In this document: positions 35,247 through 42,084 of the stretch, piece by piece
Layout: each line of letters starts with the position of its first letter
Position numbering within the stretch: position 1 is the stretch's first letter
Source of the DNA: Pseudoclavibacter caeni
GTDB taxonomy: Bacteria; Actinomycetota; Actinomycetes; Actinomycetales; Microbacteriaceae
NCBI RefSeq assembly: GCF_008831125.1
Contig: NZ_WBKA01000006.1
Location: 51,370 to 115,369, forward strand
DNA length: 64,000 nucleotides
Direction of reading: 5' to 3'
Program-made: the position numbers and the translations under genes
Notes under the pieces: generated by a model
Seen by the model: the letters and a program-made list of their open reading frames with translations, nothing else
Database searches by the model: none
Told to the model about the DNA's origin: nothing

Positions 35247-36288
35247 GGGGCGGCGGCTCCTCTGTGACCGGTTGCGCGGGAACCCTGCCAACTCTAGCGC
35301 GCCGCGGCCGACTCGGTGACGTCGCCGCCGCGACCCGGATCTCGTCGCCGACCCGGCGGGCCCGGCCGCCCGGCAGATCGATCGGCCCCTGGCCGTGCCA
35401 GGTGGTCGCGAGCCGCACGACGGCCTCGACATGCACCCGCTGCTGGGGCCGACCGAGCGCGGCCTCGACGACCCGCTTGACCGTGCGCGTCGCGAGCGGC
35501 CCCGGCAGGTCGCGCACGAGCGCGACGGGGAGCACCCCCGCCGCGCAGCTCGCCGCCCGCTCGGCGGCCATCGCGTCCAGCAGCGCCGTGTCCTCGCCCA
35601 CGAGCGCCGCGGTGCGGGCCAGCGCCGCGGCGAACCCCGGGCCGAGCTCCCTCTCGAGCAGCGGCAGCACGCGGTCGCGCACCCGCACCCGGGCGAATCG
35701 GGGGTCGTGGTTCTGCGGGTCGTCCCAGACCGGGATGCCCCGGGCCCGGCACGACGCCCGGGTGACGCAGCGGCGCAGGCCCAGCAGCGGTCGGACGATC
35801 CGCCCGGCCACGGGGCGCATCCCGCCGACCGCCCGGGGCCCGGACCCGCGGGCGAGGCCGAGCAGCACCGTCTCCGCCTGGTCATCGAGGGTGTGCGCGA
35901 GCAGGACGAGATCGGCGCCCTGCGCGCACCGGGCCCGTTCCAGCGCGGCCAGGCGCGCCCGCCGGGCCGCCGCCTCCATGCCGCCGGACCCGGTGACCCG
36001 CACCCGCTCGACGGCGGCCGGGTCGGCGCCGAGCGCGGCGCAGCGCCGGGCTGCCGTCGCGGCGACCGCGGCGCTGCCAGCCTGCAGACCGTGGTCGACG
36101 GTGAGCGTCCCCCAGCCGATGCCGAGCCGGGGGGCCACGTGCGCGACCGCGGCGGCCAGGGCCAGCGAGTCGGCGCCGCCGCTGACACCCACGAGCACAC
36201 GGCCCGGGCGCAGCGCCGCGAGACACTCGCGCACCGCGTGACGCACCGCCGCCGTGGCGGCGTCGAGCGACGGACGACGCTGGGACAT
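35146..36288 (-). CDS. tilS: tRNA(Ile)-lysidine synthetase, 3' end possibly frameshifted
   Basis: The enzyme modifies C34 of the CAU tRNA-Ile to lysidine. The N-terminal PP-loop [18 protein letters not shown] (31-48) and the [19 protein letters not shown] stretch are canonical, and [25 protein letters not shown] is the family's central signature. As read, the frame continues 101 bases into hpt and ends in an Arg/Pro-rich stretch. In the next frame a TAG at 35296-35294 would end the protein naturally as DVTESAAAR. One base missing in the GCGGCGGCG tract near 35320 would explain this. Start ATG 36288 has TAGATT seven bases upstream. Confidence 0.9.
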   Translation of the reverse strand: MSQRRPSLDAATAAVRHAVRECLAALRPGRVLVGVSGGADSLALAAAVAHVAPRLGIGWGTLTVDHGLQAGSAAVAATAARRCAALGADPAAVERVRVTGSGGMEAAARRARLAALERARCAQGADLVLLAHTLDDQAETVLLGLARGSGPRAVGGMRPVAGRIVRPLLGLRRCVTRASCRARGIPVWDDPQNHDPRFARVRVRDRVLPLLERELGPGFAAALARTAALVGEDTALLDAMAAERAASCAAGVLPVALVRDLPGPLATRTVKRVVEAALGRPQQRVHVEAVVRLATTWHGQGPIDLPGGRARRVGDEIRVAAATSPSRPRRARVGRVPAQPVTEEPPPHETRRHQGRSRRGPAHPRADPDPHSGARPGDRA

Positions 36289-36290
36289 GT

Positions 36291-36305
36291 GCACTAATCT
36301 AGTGC
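36291..36305. promoter_or_regulatory. Palindrome overlapping divergent tilS and ppa promoters
   Basis: GCACTA-GAT-TAGTGC on the minus strand is a perfect inverted repeat. It contains the tilS -10 box TAGATT (36301-36296) and, on the plus strand, TAATCT (36294-36299), a possible -10 for ppa. A protein bound here would block both genes. Confidence 0.5.
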
Positions 36306-36402
36306 GCGGAGCGGGACCGCCCGCGGCGCGAGCCGCCGGTGGCGGCACGCCGCAGCACCCGGCCTGCGCGATCGCCAGGCCTGAACCAAGGAGAGAGAAC
36401 AC

Positions 36403-36891
36403 ATGGCCATCCACGACGCAGTCATCGAGATCCCCGCGGGCTCGCGCAACAAGTACGAGGTCGACCACGAGACCGGTCGCGTCTTCCTCGATCGCGTCCT
36501 GTTCACGAACTTCGTCTACCCCACCGACTACGGCTTCTTCGAGAACACCCTCGGGCTCGACGGCGACCCGCTCGACGTGCTCGTGCTCACCGAGATCCCC
36601 GTGTTCCCGGGCGTGGGCGTGAAGGTGCGCCCGGTGGGCCTGCTCAACATGAAGGACGAGGCGGGCATCGACACGAAGATCGTCGCCGTGCCCGACGACC
36701 CGCGCTTCGATCGCATCCAGGACATCGACGACGTGCCCCAGGAGCTGCGCGACCGCATCGAGCACTTCTTCGCGCACTACAAGGATCTGGAGAAGGGCAA
36801 GGAGGTCGCTCTCGACGGCTGGGAGGGAGCCGAGGCCGCCGAGCAGCAGATCCAGGCCGCCGAGCAGCGGCTCGCCGACACGCAGGAGTGA
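36403..36891 (+). CDS. ppa: Inorganic pyrophosphatase, family I
   Basis: The 162-residue soluble enzyme hydrolyses pyrophosphate and so drives nucleotide, amino-acid activation and isoprenoid reactions. The active site is clear: ExxxGSRNKYEVD at residues 8-20, the signature DGDPLDVLVL with three metal-binding Asp residues, and the Lys/Arg-containing RVFLDRVLF and KYE positions. GGAGAGAG lies upstream of ATG. A strong hairpin terminator follows. Confidence 0.97.
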   Translation: MAIHDAVIEIPAGSRNKYEVDHETGRVFLDRVLFTNFVYPTDYGFFENTLGLDGDPLDVLVLTEIPVFPGVGVKVRPVGLLNMKDEAGIDTKIVAVPDDPRFDRIQDIDDVPQELRDRIEHFFAHYKDLEKGKEVALDGWEGAEAAEQQIQAAEQRLADTQE

Positions 36892-36929
36892 GGCCCGACG
36901 CGGCCCGGCCGCGTCACATCGCGTCGATC

Positions 36930-36972
36930 GAGGGGCGCCGGGCCCGTCACCATGACGGGGTCGGCGCCCCTC
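36930..36972 (+). terminator. Nested hairpin terminator after ppa
   Basis: Outer arms of 11 bp (36930-36940 and 36962-36972, GAGGGGCGCCG and its complement) enclose a second perfect stem CCCGTCA/TGACGGG. No T tract follows, typical of high-GC terminators. Confidence 0.65.
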
Positions 36973-37077
36973 GTCGTCCCCGGGGCCGGGCCCGGCCCCG
37001 CGATGGGACGGGCCGCCACGCGGGATGCGGCCGACGCGTCGGTCAGGACCTCGGCCGTCGGCGCACCGGCCGACGCG

Positions 37078-38400
37078 TCAGTGACTGGCCAGCCACACGG
37101 CGGGGTTGACCGTGTTGCCCGCAGTCTTCCACAGCGGGCTGCCGAACCCGACCGAGCCGATGTGGATCTCGAAGTGCAGGTGCGGCCCGGTTGCCGCCCC
37201 GGTGCTGCCGGACAGCCCGATCTGCTGCCCTTTCGACACCCGCTGCCCGACCGAGACCTGCAGCCGGGAGAGGTGCAGCGACCGGGACACTATCGTCTGT
37301 CCGTCGACCACGTGGCGGATCTCCACATAGTTGCCCGCGCTGGAGTCGTAGCCGCCGCCCACGACCGTGCCATCGGCGATGGCGAGCACGGGCGTCCCCG
37401 TCGGAACGACGTAGTCGGTGCCGTAGTGGAAGCGGTACTCATGATGGATGGGATGGAACCGCATCCCGTACCCGCTGGAGGAGGTCAGATACGGCAGCGG
37501 ATAGCCGACCGCGCCACCGCTCGGCGCCCTGGTCGTCGTCGAGGCGGAGGACGACGGCGCCCGGTAGGAGCCGTCGGAGTCGCTCGAGCCGGAACCGGAG
37601 CCAGAGCTCGCGGCCGCCGCCGCGGCAGCCAGCGCCTTCGCCCTCGCGTCGGCCTCGGCCTTGACCCCCGCGGCGCGCTGCGCCTGCAGCTCGGCGGTCT
37701 CCCCCTGCAGCGAGGAGAGCTGGGCCTCGAGGTCTGCGGCGTGCTGCTGCTGCTCCGACACCGCGTCCTGCGCGGCCTGCGCCGCCTGCTGCGCCTGCTG
37801 CGCCTTTCCCGCGGCCTCGTCGGCGATGCGGGTGAGCTCGGCGTAGGCCGCGTCCGCCTGGTCCTCGAGGGACTTCGCCGTGTTGGCGTCGGCGACGGCC
37901 GACCGGTAGGCCTCGTCGCTGCGCTCACCCACCCGACCCATCATGCCCAGCTGGTAGAGCACGGTCTGCGCCTGGTCACCCGAGAGATAGATGTTCATGC
38001 TCGCGCTCGCGCCGCCACTGCGGTACAGCTGCGCGATCGAGCTGCCGGCCGCCTCCCGCGACTGGTCGGCCCGGGCCTGCGCGTCGACCCGCTGCACGGT
38101 GAGCTGGTCGAAGACGGCCTGCTGGTCGGCCACCCGCTGCAGGGCGTCGTCCGCGGCCTGCTGCGCGTCCTGCGCGGCCTGCTGCGCCTGGGTGTACTGA
38201 CTGTCGAGATCAGCCAGCAGCCCCTTGACCCGTTGGATCTCGGCCTGCTTGTCCTGCTCGTTCTGCCTGGCCCGTTCGATGTCATCCCACGAGGGGTAGT
38301 CCGCCGCCTGGGTCGCGGGGACCGGCGCCCAGACGCCCTGACCCGCCATGAGCGCCGCACTCAGGGCCACTCCGATGACGAGGCGTCGCGCTGCTCGCAT
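37078..38400 (-). CDS. Secreted M23 (LytM) peptidoglycan peptidase with coiled coil
   Basis: The 440-residue protein has a signal peptide (MRAARRLVIGVALSAALMAG, cleavage probably after ATQAA) and a long coiled coil rich in Ala, Gln and Glu (about 37-260) like EnvC or RipC-type proteins. A Ser/Gly linker follows, then a C-terminal M23 domain. Catalytic elements are FHYGTDYVVPTGTPV (HxxxD) and GPHLHFEIH (HxH), so it should be active as a zinc endopeptidase. Such coiled-coil LytM proteins act at cell division with FtsEX. GGAAGGAG precedes ATG 38400. It is divergent from a GntR gene. Confidence 0.93.
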   Translation of the reverse strand: MRAARRLVIGVALSAALMAGQGVWAPVPATQAADYPSWDDIERARQNEQDKQAEIQRVKGLLADLDSQYTQAQQAAQDAQQAADDALQRVADQQAVFDQLTVQRVDAQARADQSREAAGSSIAQLYRSGGASASMNIYLSGDQAQTVLYQLGMMGRVGERSDEAYRSAVADANTAKSLEDQADAAYAELTRIADEAAGKAQQAQQAAQAAQDAVSEQQQHAADLEAQLSSLQGETAELQAQRAAGVKAEADARAKALAAAAAAASSGSGSGSSDSDGSYRAPSSSASTTTRAPSGGAVGYPLPYLTSSSGYGMRFHPIHHEYRFHYGTDYVVPTGTPVLAIADGTVVGGGYDSSAGNYVEIRHVVDGQTIVSRSLHLSRLQVSVGQRVSKGQQIGLSGSTGAATGPHLHFEIHIGSVGFGSPLWKTAGNTVNPAVWLASH

Positions 38401-38425
38401 GAGCTCTCCTTCCGTGCCGCGTGTC

Positions 38426-38431
38426 AGCCTA
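38426..38431 (-). promoter_or_regulatory. -10 box of the M23 peptidase gene
   Basis: TAGGCT on the minus strand lies 25 bases before ATG 38400 and sits inside the short inverted repeat GTGT-AGGCTG-ACAC. Confidence 0.35.
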
Positions 38432-38497
38432 CACAGGCCGGGGTCTCGCGGCCACGAGCGACACCGGGCGGATTCCGCGCCCGGCGAGGCCCGGTCG

Positions 38498-38503
38498 TAG
38501 ACT
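38498..38503 (+). promoter_or_regulatory. -10 box of the GntR gene
   Basis: TAGACT lies 32 bases before ATG 38536. AAGGAGC follows as the ribosome-binding site. Confidence 0.4.
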
Positions 38504-38535
38504 GGGAAGCAGGGCACATCATCGCAAGGAGCAGC

Positions 38536-39333
38536 ATGGCCACAACCGGTTCCAGACGCGCAGCCAGAGTGATCAGCTGGCTGCGGCACCAGGTGACGAG
38601 CGGGGCCTGGCCGGTCGGCACCAAGATCCCCACCGAGCCGGAGCTGACCGAGCAGCTGCACGTCGGCCGCAGCACCGTCCGCGAGGCGGTGCGATCTCTG
38701 GCGAGCCTGGGCATCCTCGAGACCGCACCGGGACGCGGCACCTTCGTCCGCTCGGTCAGCCCGGTCAGCACCGTCCTCAACGACTACCTGGGCGAGAAGG
38801 CGGTCGGCGACGTGCTGAGCGTCCGCCGCACGCTCGAGATCGAGGCCGCCCGCCGTGCGGCCCTGGAGCTCACCCCGGAGCACCATCAGGCGCTGCGCGA
38901 GGCCCTCGCCGAGGAGCGCCGCCAGGTCGAGGCCGGTGCTCACGAGGTGCTCGACCCGCCCGGCCCCTTCCACATCGCCCTGGTGCGCGCGAGCGGCAAC
39001 CCGCTGCTCACCGAGCTGTACGCGGGCCTCGCCCAGGCCGTCCGGCAGGCGATCCGGGACGGCCGGGTGCGCTCCGCCTCGCCCGCCGAGAAACTGCAGG
39101 ACCACGAACGCATCCTGGCGGCGATCGAGAAGCACGACCTCGTCGAGGCCGTCCACGCCGCCAACGATCACGGCGACCGCGATCTCGTGGTCGTGCCCGA
39201 CGCGACCGCAGCCCCCGTCGTGCACCAGGGCGACCTGCAGCCGGACACGAAGGTCGTCTACCGCCGGGTAGAGTCCCCGCACGGCGACCAGCCCGCCCCG
39301 GTCCGGGTCTTCCGCATCTCCCACGACGACTGA
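38536..39333 (+). CDS. GntR-family regulator, FadR subfamily
   Basis: The 265-residue protein has an N-terminal GntR winged helix (VISWLRHQVTSGAWPVGTKIPTEPELTEQLHVGRSTVREAVRSLASLGILETAPGRGTFV, about 13-72) and a C-terminal helical FCD domain. The FCD region includes ARRAALELTPEHHQALREALAEERR and a likely metal-ligand pattern (FHIALVRASGNPLL, then H in DHERI and H in ANDHGD). A tail of about 50 residues follows that I cannot assign. Effectors of FCD regulators are usually small carboxylates. It is divergent from the M23 gene and upstream of the tRNA cluster, and neither names its regulon. AAGGAGC precedes ATG. Confidence 0.88.
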   Translation: MATTGSRRAARVISWLRHQVTSGAWPVGTKIPTEPELTEQLHVGRSTVREAVRSLASLGILETAPGRGTFVRSVSPVSTVLNDYLGEKAVGDVLSVRRTLEIEAARRAALELTPEHHQALREALAEERRQVEAGAHEVLDPPGPFHIALVRASGNPLLTELYAGLAQAVRQAIRDGRVRSASPAEKLQDHERILAAIEKHDLVEAVHAANDHGDRDLVVVPDATAAPVVHQGDLQPDTKVVYRRVESPHGDQPAPVRVFRISHDD

Positions 39334-39427
39334 GCGACACCCCGACACGCTCGCGATTTGCACTCGTCGACGTGGTTCCGTAAAGTGTCTCTTCGGTACA
39401 GCGGGTTCGGGAAGTCACCAAGCGTGC

Positions 39428-39500
39428 GGCCCCATCGTCTAGTGGCCCAGGACACCGCCCTTTCACGGCGGTAACACGGGTTCGAATCCCGTTGGGGTCA
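39428..39500 (+). tRNA. tRNA-Glu (anticodon TTC)
   Basis: The 73-nt gene folds into a full cloverleaf. The acceptor stem is GGCCCCA/TGGGGTC, the anticodon stem CCGCC/GGCGG encloses CTTTCAC giving TTC, and the T arm is ACGGGTTCGAATCCCGT. The discriminator is A. CCA is not encoded. Confidence 0.96.
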
Positions 39501-39538
39501 CGAGATGGTAGAGTCTCCTCTCGGCTGTTGTACTGCAA

Positions 39539-39612
39539 GGCCCTGTGGCGCAGTTGGTTAGCGCGCCGCCCTGTCACGGCGGAGGTCGCGGGTTCAAGTC
39601 CCGTCAGGGTCG
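39539..39612 (+). tRNA. tRNA-Asp (anticodon GTC)
   Basis: The 74-nt gene has acceptor stem GGCCCTG/CAGGGTC, anticodon loop CTGTCAC in a CCGCC/GGCGG stem giving GTC, and T arm GCGGGTTCAAGTCCCGT. The discriminator is G, the identity base for aspartate. It is a substrate of the Tgt encoded at 5385-6674 (GUN anticodon). Confidence 0.96.
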
Positions 39613-39670
39613 CTTCGGCGAGGAGCCCTTCCAATGGAGGGGCTCCTTCTCCGATCGGGCATCACGCCCC

Positions 39671-39743
39671 GGCTCTGTAGCTCAGTTGGTAGAGCGCACG
39701 ACTGAAAATCGTGAGGTCAGCGGATCGATGCCGCTCGGAGCCA
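39671..39743 (+). tRNA. tRNA-Phe (anticodon GAA) with an atypical T loop
   Basis: The 73-nt gene has acceptor stem GGCTCTG/CGGAGCC (one T-G pair), anticodon stem CACGA/TCGTG enclosing CTGAAAA giving GAA, and discriminator A. The T arm reads AGCGG-ATCGATG-CCGCT, so position 54 is A where nearly all tRNAs have T. CCA is not encoded. Confidence 0.93.
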
Positions 39744-39906
39744 CTTCACACCAGGATCATGCGGGACGGCTGGAGTTCTCAGACGGTCACTCCGCATCGA
39801 CTCCGTGGACTCATCGCGCAACGCTGGCAGCGCCCGGGCCGCTTCACAGCTCCCCGCTGCCCGGCCAGGAGCGCGTTCCGCGCAATCGGCGGACCACCTC
39901 GGATGA

Positions 39907-39912
39907 TAGAGT
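39907..39912 (+). promoter_or_regulatory. -10 box of the second MarR gene (leaderless)
   Basis: TAGAGT is seven bases before ATG 39920. The inverted repeat GCGCG-TTC-CGCGC at 39871-39883 lies just upstream of the -35 region and might be an operator. Confidence 0.45.
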
Positions 39913-39919
39913 TCACCCC

Positions 39920-40417
39920 ATGTGCTCCGCTGACGACGCCTGTCCGCTCTCCGATCGGGAGATGCGCGCCTGGGCTCGGCTCGAGGCCGTCGTCGAGCTG
40001 CTGCCCGGAGCCCTCGACTCGCAGCTGCAGCGTGACGCGCAGCTGACCCACTTCGACTACCTCGTGCTCGCCAAGCTCGCCGACCATGACGAGCACGCCA
40101 TGCGCATGACCCAGCTCGCCTCCTCGACGAACGCGACGCTGCCCCGGCTCTCCCACGTCGTCACCCGGCTCGAGCACCGCGGATTCGTCGAGCGCACCAC
40201 CTGCAGCTCCGACCGTCGCGTCACGATCGCCCGGCTGACCGATGACGGCCTCGCCAAGGTCGTCTCCTCGACCCCTGGACACGTGCGCAACGTGCGCGAC
40301 ATCGTCATCGACCAGCTCACCGCCGAGCAGGTCGGCCAGCTCTCCGAGATCTGCAACCGACTGCTCCACCGCCTCGACCCCGAGAACCGGCTCGAGGTCT
40401 GCCGCGGTCACGACTGA
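39920..40417 (+). CDS. MarR-family transcriptional regulator
   Basis: The 165-residue protein has the MarR winged helix: YLVLAKLADHDEHAMRMTQLASSTNATLPRLSHVVTRLEHRGFVERTTCSSDRRVTIARLTDDG, with the conserved DxR wing. ATG 39920 is placed seven bases after TAGAGT. The ORF in this frame actually extends upstream through tRNA-Phe and tRNA-Asp, which cannot be coding. No target gene is adjacent in an obvious pair. It converges on the cold-shock gene across a strong hairpin. Confidence 0.88.
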   Translation: MCSADDACPLSDREMRAWARLEAVVELLPGALDSQLQRDAQLTHFDYLVLAKLADHDEHAMRMTQLASSTNATLPRLSHVVTRLEHRGFVERTTCSSDRRVTIARLTDDGLAKVVSSTPGHVRNVRDIVIDQLTAEQVGQLSEICNRLLHRLDPENRLEVCRGHD

Positions 40418-40531
40418 CCGTCAGTCGCCACGTCTCGTCTGTGCCGTCCCGCCCCGCTGTCAGGCCGGGCCCGACCTCGCGCCGCCCCGAGCCGGGCCAC
40501 AGCACTCCCTCGGATGACGGCCCCACAGACG

Positions 40532-40569
40532 GAGGCGGCCCCGCATCCTGGTGGATGCGGGGCCGCCTC
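40532..40569. terminator. 17-bp perfect hairpin between convergent marR and csp
   Basis: Arms at 40532-40548 and 40553-40569 are perfectly complementary over 17 bp with a TGGT loop. This is the strongest simple stem in the window and lies between two convergent genes, so it can serve both strands. Confidence 0.75.
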
Positions 40570-40587
40570 GTGTCAGTGCGTCTGCAC

Positions 40588-40791
40588 TCAGATCGCGCGG
40601 ATGTTCTCCGCCTGCAGGCCCTTCGGGCCCTTCACGACGTCGAACTCCACACGCTGGTTCTCGTTCAGCGTGCGGAAGCCGTCGGCGACGATGTTCTTGT
40701 AATGGGCGAACACGTCCTCGCCGCCGTCCTCGGGCGAGATGAACCCGAAGCCCTTGTCGGAGCTGAACCACTTCACGGTACCGGTTGCCAT
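40588..40791 (-). CDS. Cold-shock-domain protein
   Basis: The 67-residue RNA chaperone is a single cold-shock domain. RNP1 reads KGFGFI and RNP2 reads VFAHY (usually VFVHF), preceded by [12 protein letters not shown] and followed by [19 protein letters not shown] 40791 is the canonical family start; the longer ORF runs into the leader. A -10 box at 40942-40937 implies an untranslated leader of about 140 bases, common in csp genes where leader structure controls translation in the cold. Confidence 0.96.
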   Translation of the reverse strand: MATGTVKWFSSDKGFGFISPEDGGEDVFAHYKNIVADGFRTLNENQRVEFDVVKGPKGLQAENIRAI

Positions 40792-40936
40792 CGTCTTGCT
40801 TCTTCCTACTGCTGCGCCGCGACTCTCACGACGACTTCTGTGTGCGGTGTCGCTTCGCACCCCGATCGAACGACGGAACCGAGCTCGGAAGCCCTGCTGC
40901 GTGTCTGCTGCGGCGAAAGTCACTTACCGTGGTGAC

Positions 40937-40942
40937 AGTCTA
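40937..40942 (-). promoter_or_regulatory. -10 box of the cold-shock gene
   Basis: TAGACT on the minus strand gives a start near 40930 and a leader of about 139 bases before ATG 40791. Confidence 0.4.
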
Positions 40943-40997
40943 GGCCCGGGAGCGCCCACGGCACCACCCGGTCGTCACGAGTCCACCCGACGGCGTG

Positions 40998-42035
40998 TCA
41001 CCCGTCCTGCGGCAGCCGCTCCACGAGCAGCCGGAGCGTCCGCTCCCGCTGGGGCGCGGCGTCCAGCGGCTCCCCCTCGTGCGCGCCGGCGACCGGCTGG
41101 ACGATCACCTCGCCGACCCCGTGCCGTGCGGCGAACGTGGTCAGCCGGTCGGCCACCTCGTCCGACGTGCCGATCGTCCAGGCGGCGGCCATGCGGTCAA
41201 CGAGCGCCCGCTGCTCCGCGGTCAGCGTCATCCGGGCCGCCTCCTCCACGGTCAGCCGTGGCCCCACCCGGCCGACCAGATGCCGCTGCGCCATCCCGAT
41301 CAGGGCCGGCAGGGCGAGCTCGCGCGCCTCCGCCGCGGTGTCGGCGACGACGACGTTGGCGGTCGTGATCACCGGTGCGCCCGCGCCGCGCTCCCGGCGG
41401 TACTCGGCGAGCGCCTCCGCCGTGCCCCGTCCGGTGAAGTGGCTGGCGAAGACGTAGTCGATCCCCAGCCGGCCGGCCAGCCGGGCCGAGTAGCGGGACG
41501 ACCCCAGCAGCCACAGGTGCGGCCCCGGGCCCGCCGGGGCCGGCGTCGCCGCCACGGGCACCCGTCGCCCGTCGGCGAGCTCCACGGAGAACTCGCCGGC
41601 GAGCAGCTCGACGAGCTCCTCGACGCGCTCAGGATAGGCCGACTCCTGCTCGTGCGCGCTCTGGCCCGGTCGCAGCACGTAGGTCGTGACCGGGTCGGTG
41701 CCCGGCGCCCGTCCGATGCCGAGGTCGACCCGGCCGCCCAGCGCCGCGTCGAGCAGGGCGAACTGCTCGGCGACCACGATCGGCTGGTGGTTGAGCAGCA
41801 TGACGCCGCCGGACCCCACCCGGATGCGCTCGGTGGCCGCACCGAGCAGGGCGACGAGCACCGGCGGCGCCGTCGACGCCACATCCCGCATGTTGTGGTG
41901 CTCGGCCACCCAGTACCGGTGCAGACCGAGCCGGTCGGCCAGCCTGGCCAGCCGCACCGTCGCCGCGACCGCCTGCGCCGTCGTCTGGCCGGTGCGCACC
42001 GGGATCAGGTCCAACACCGAGAGCCTCACGCCCAT
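40998..42035 (-). CDS. LLM-class flavin-dependent oxidoreductase
   Basis: The 345-residue protein has the luciferase-like TIM-barrel fold of the MsnO8/alkanal-monooxygenase-like group. Clear blocks are VRLSVLDLIPVRTGQTTAQA, LGLHRYWVAEHHNM, IRVGSGGVMLLNHQPIVVAEQFALLDAALGGRVDLGIGRAPGTDP and LWLLGSSRYSARLAGRLGIDYVFASHF. It should use FMNH2 or F420H2; the natural substrate is unknown. GGTGAGGAGCGGAG precedes ATG. It follows the RND permease by 49 bases on the same strand, so it may share its transcript. Confidence 0.9.
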   Translation of the reverse strand: MGVRLSVLDLIPVRTGQTTAQAVAATVRLARLADRLGLHRYWVAEHHNMRDVASTAPPVLVALLGAATERIRVGSGGVMLLNHQPIVVAEQFALLDAALGGRVDLGIGRAPGTDPVTTYVLRPGQSAHEQESAYPERVEELVELLAGEFSVELADGRRVPVAATPAPAGPGPHLWLLGSSRYSARLAGRLGIDYVFASHFTGRGTAEALAEYRRERGAGAPVITTANVVVADTAAEARELALPALIGMAQRHLVGRVGPRLTVEEAARMTLTAEQRALVDRMAAAWTIGTSDEVADRLTTFAARHGVGEVIVQPVAGAHEGEPLDAAPQRERTLRLLVERLPQDG

Positions 42036-42084
42036 CTCCGCTCCTCACCTCTCCTGCCGCTCCCGCGGCACCTGGCCGTCCTCG

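Noticed and set aside
37029..37079. Direct repeat GGCCGACGCGTC at 37029 and 37068
   Set aside because: It is made of short GC-rich words common in this genome and has no relation to a promoter or gene end that I can support.
36952..39363. Long ORFs on both strands across the M23/GntR region
   Set aside because: They are upstream extensions of the GntR and M23 genes through each other's antisense strand. True starts are fixed by ribosome-binding sites at 38536 and 38400.
39545..39919. N-terminal extension of the second MarR through tRNA-Asp and tRNA-Phe
   Set aside because: The region encodes tRNAs, and a promoter box lies seven bases before ATG 39920.
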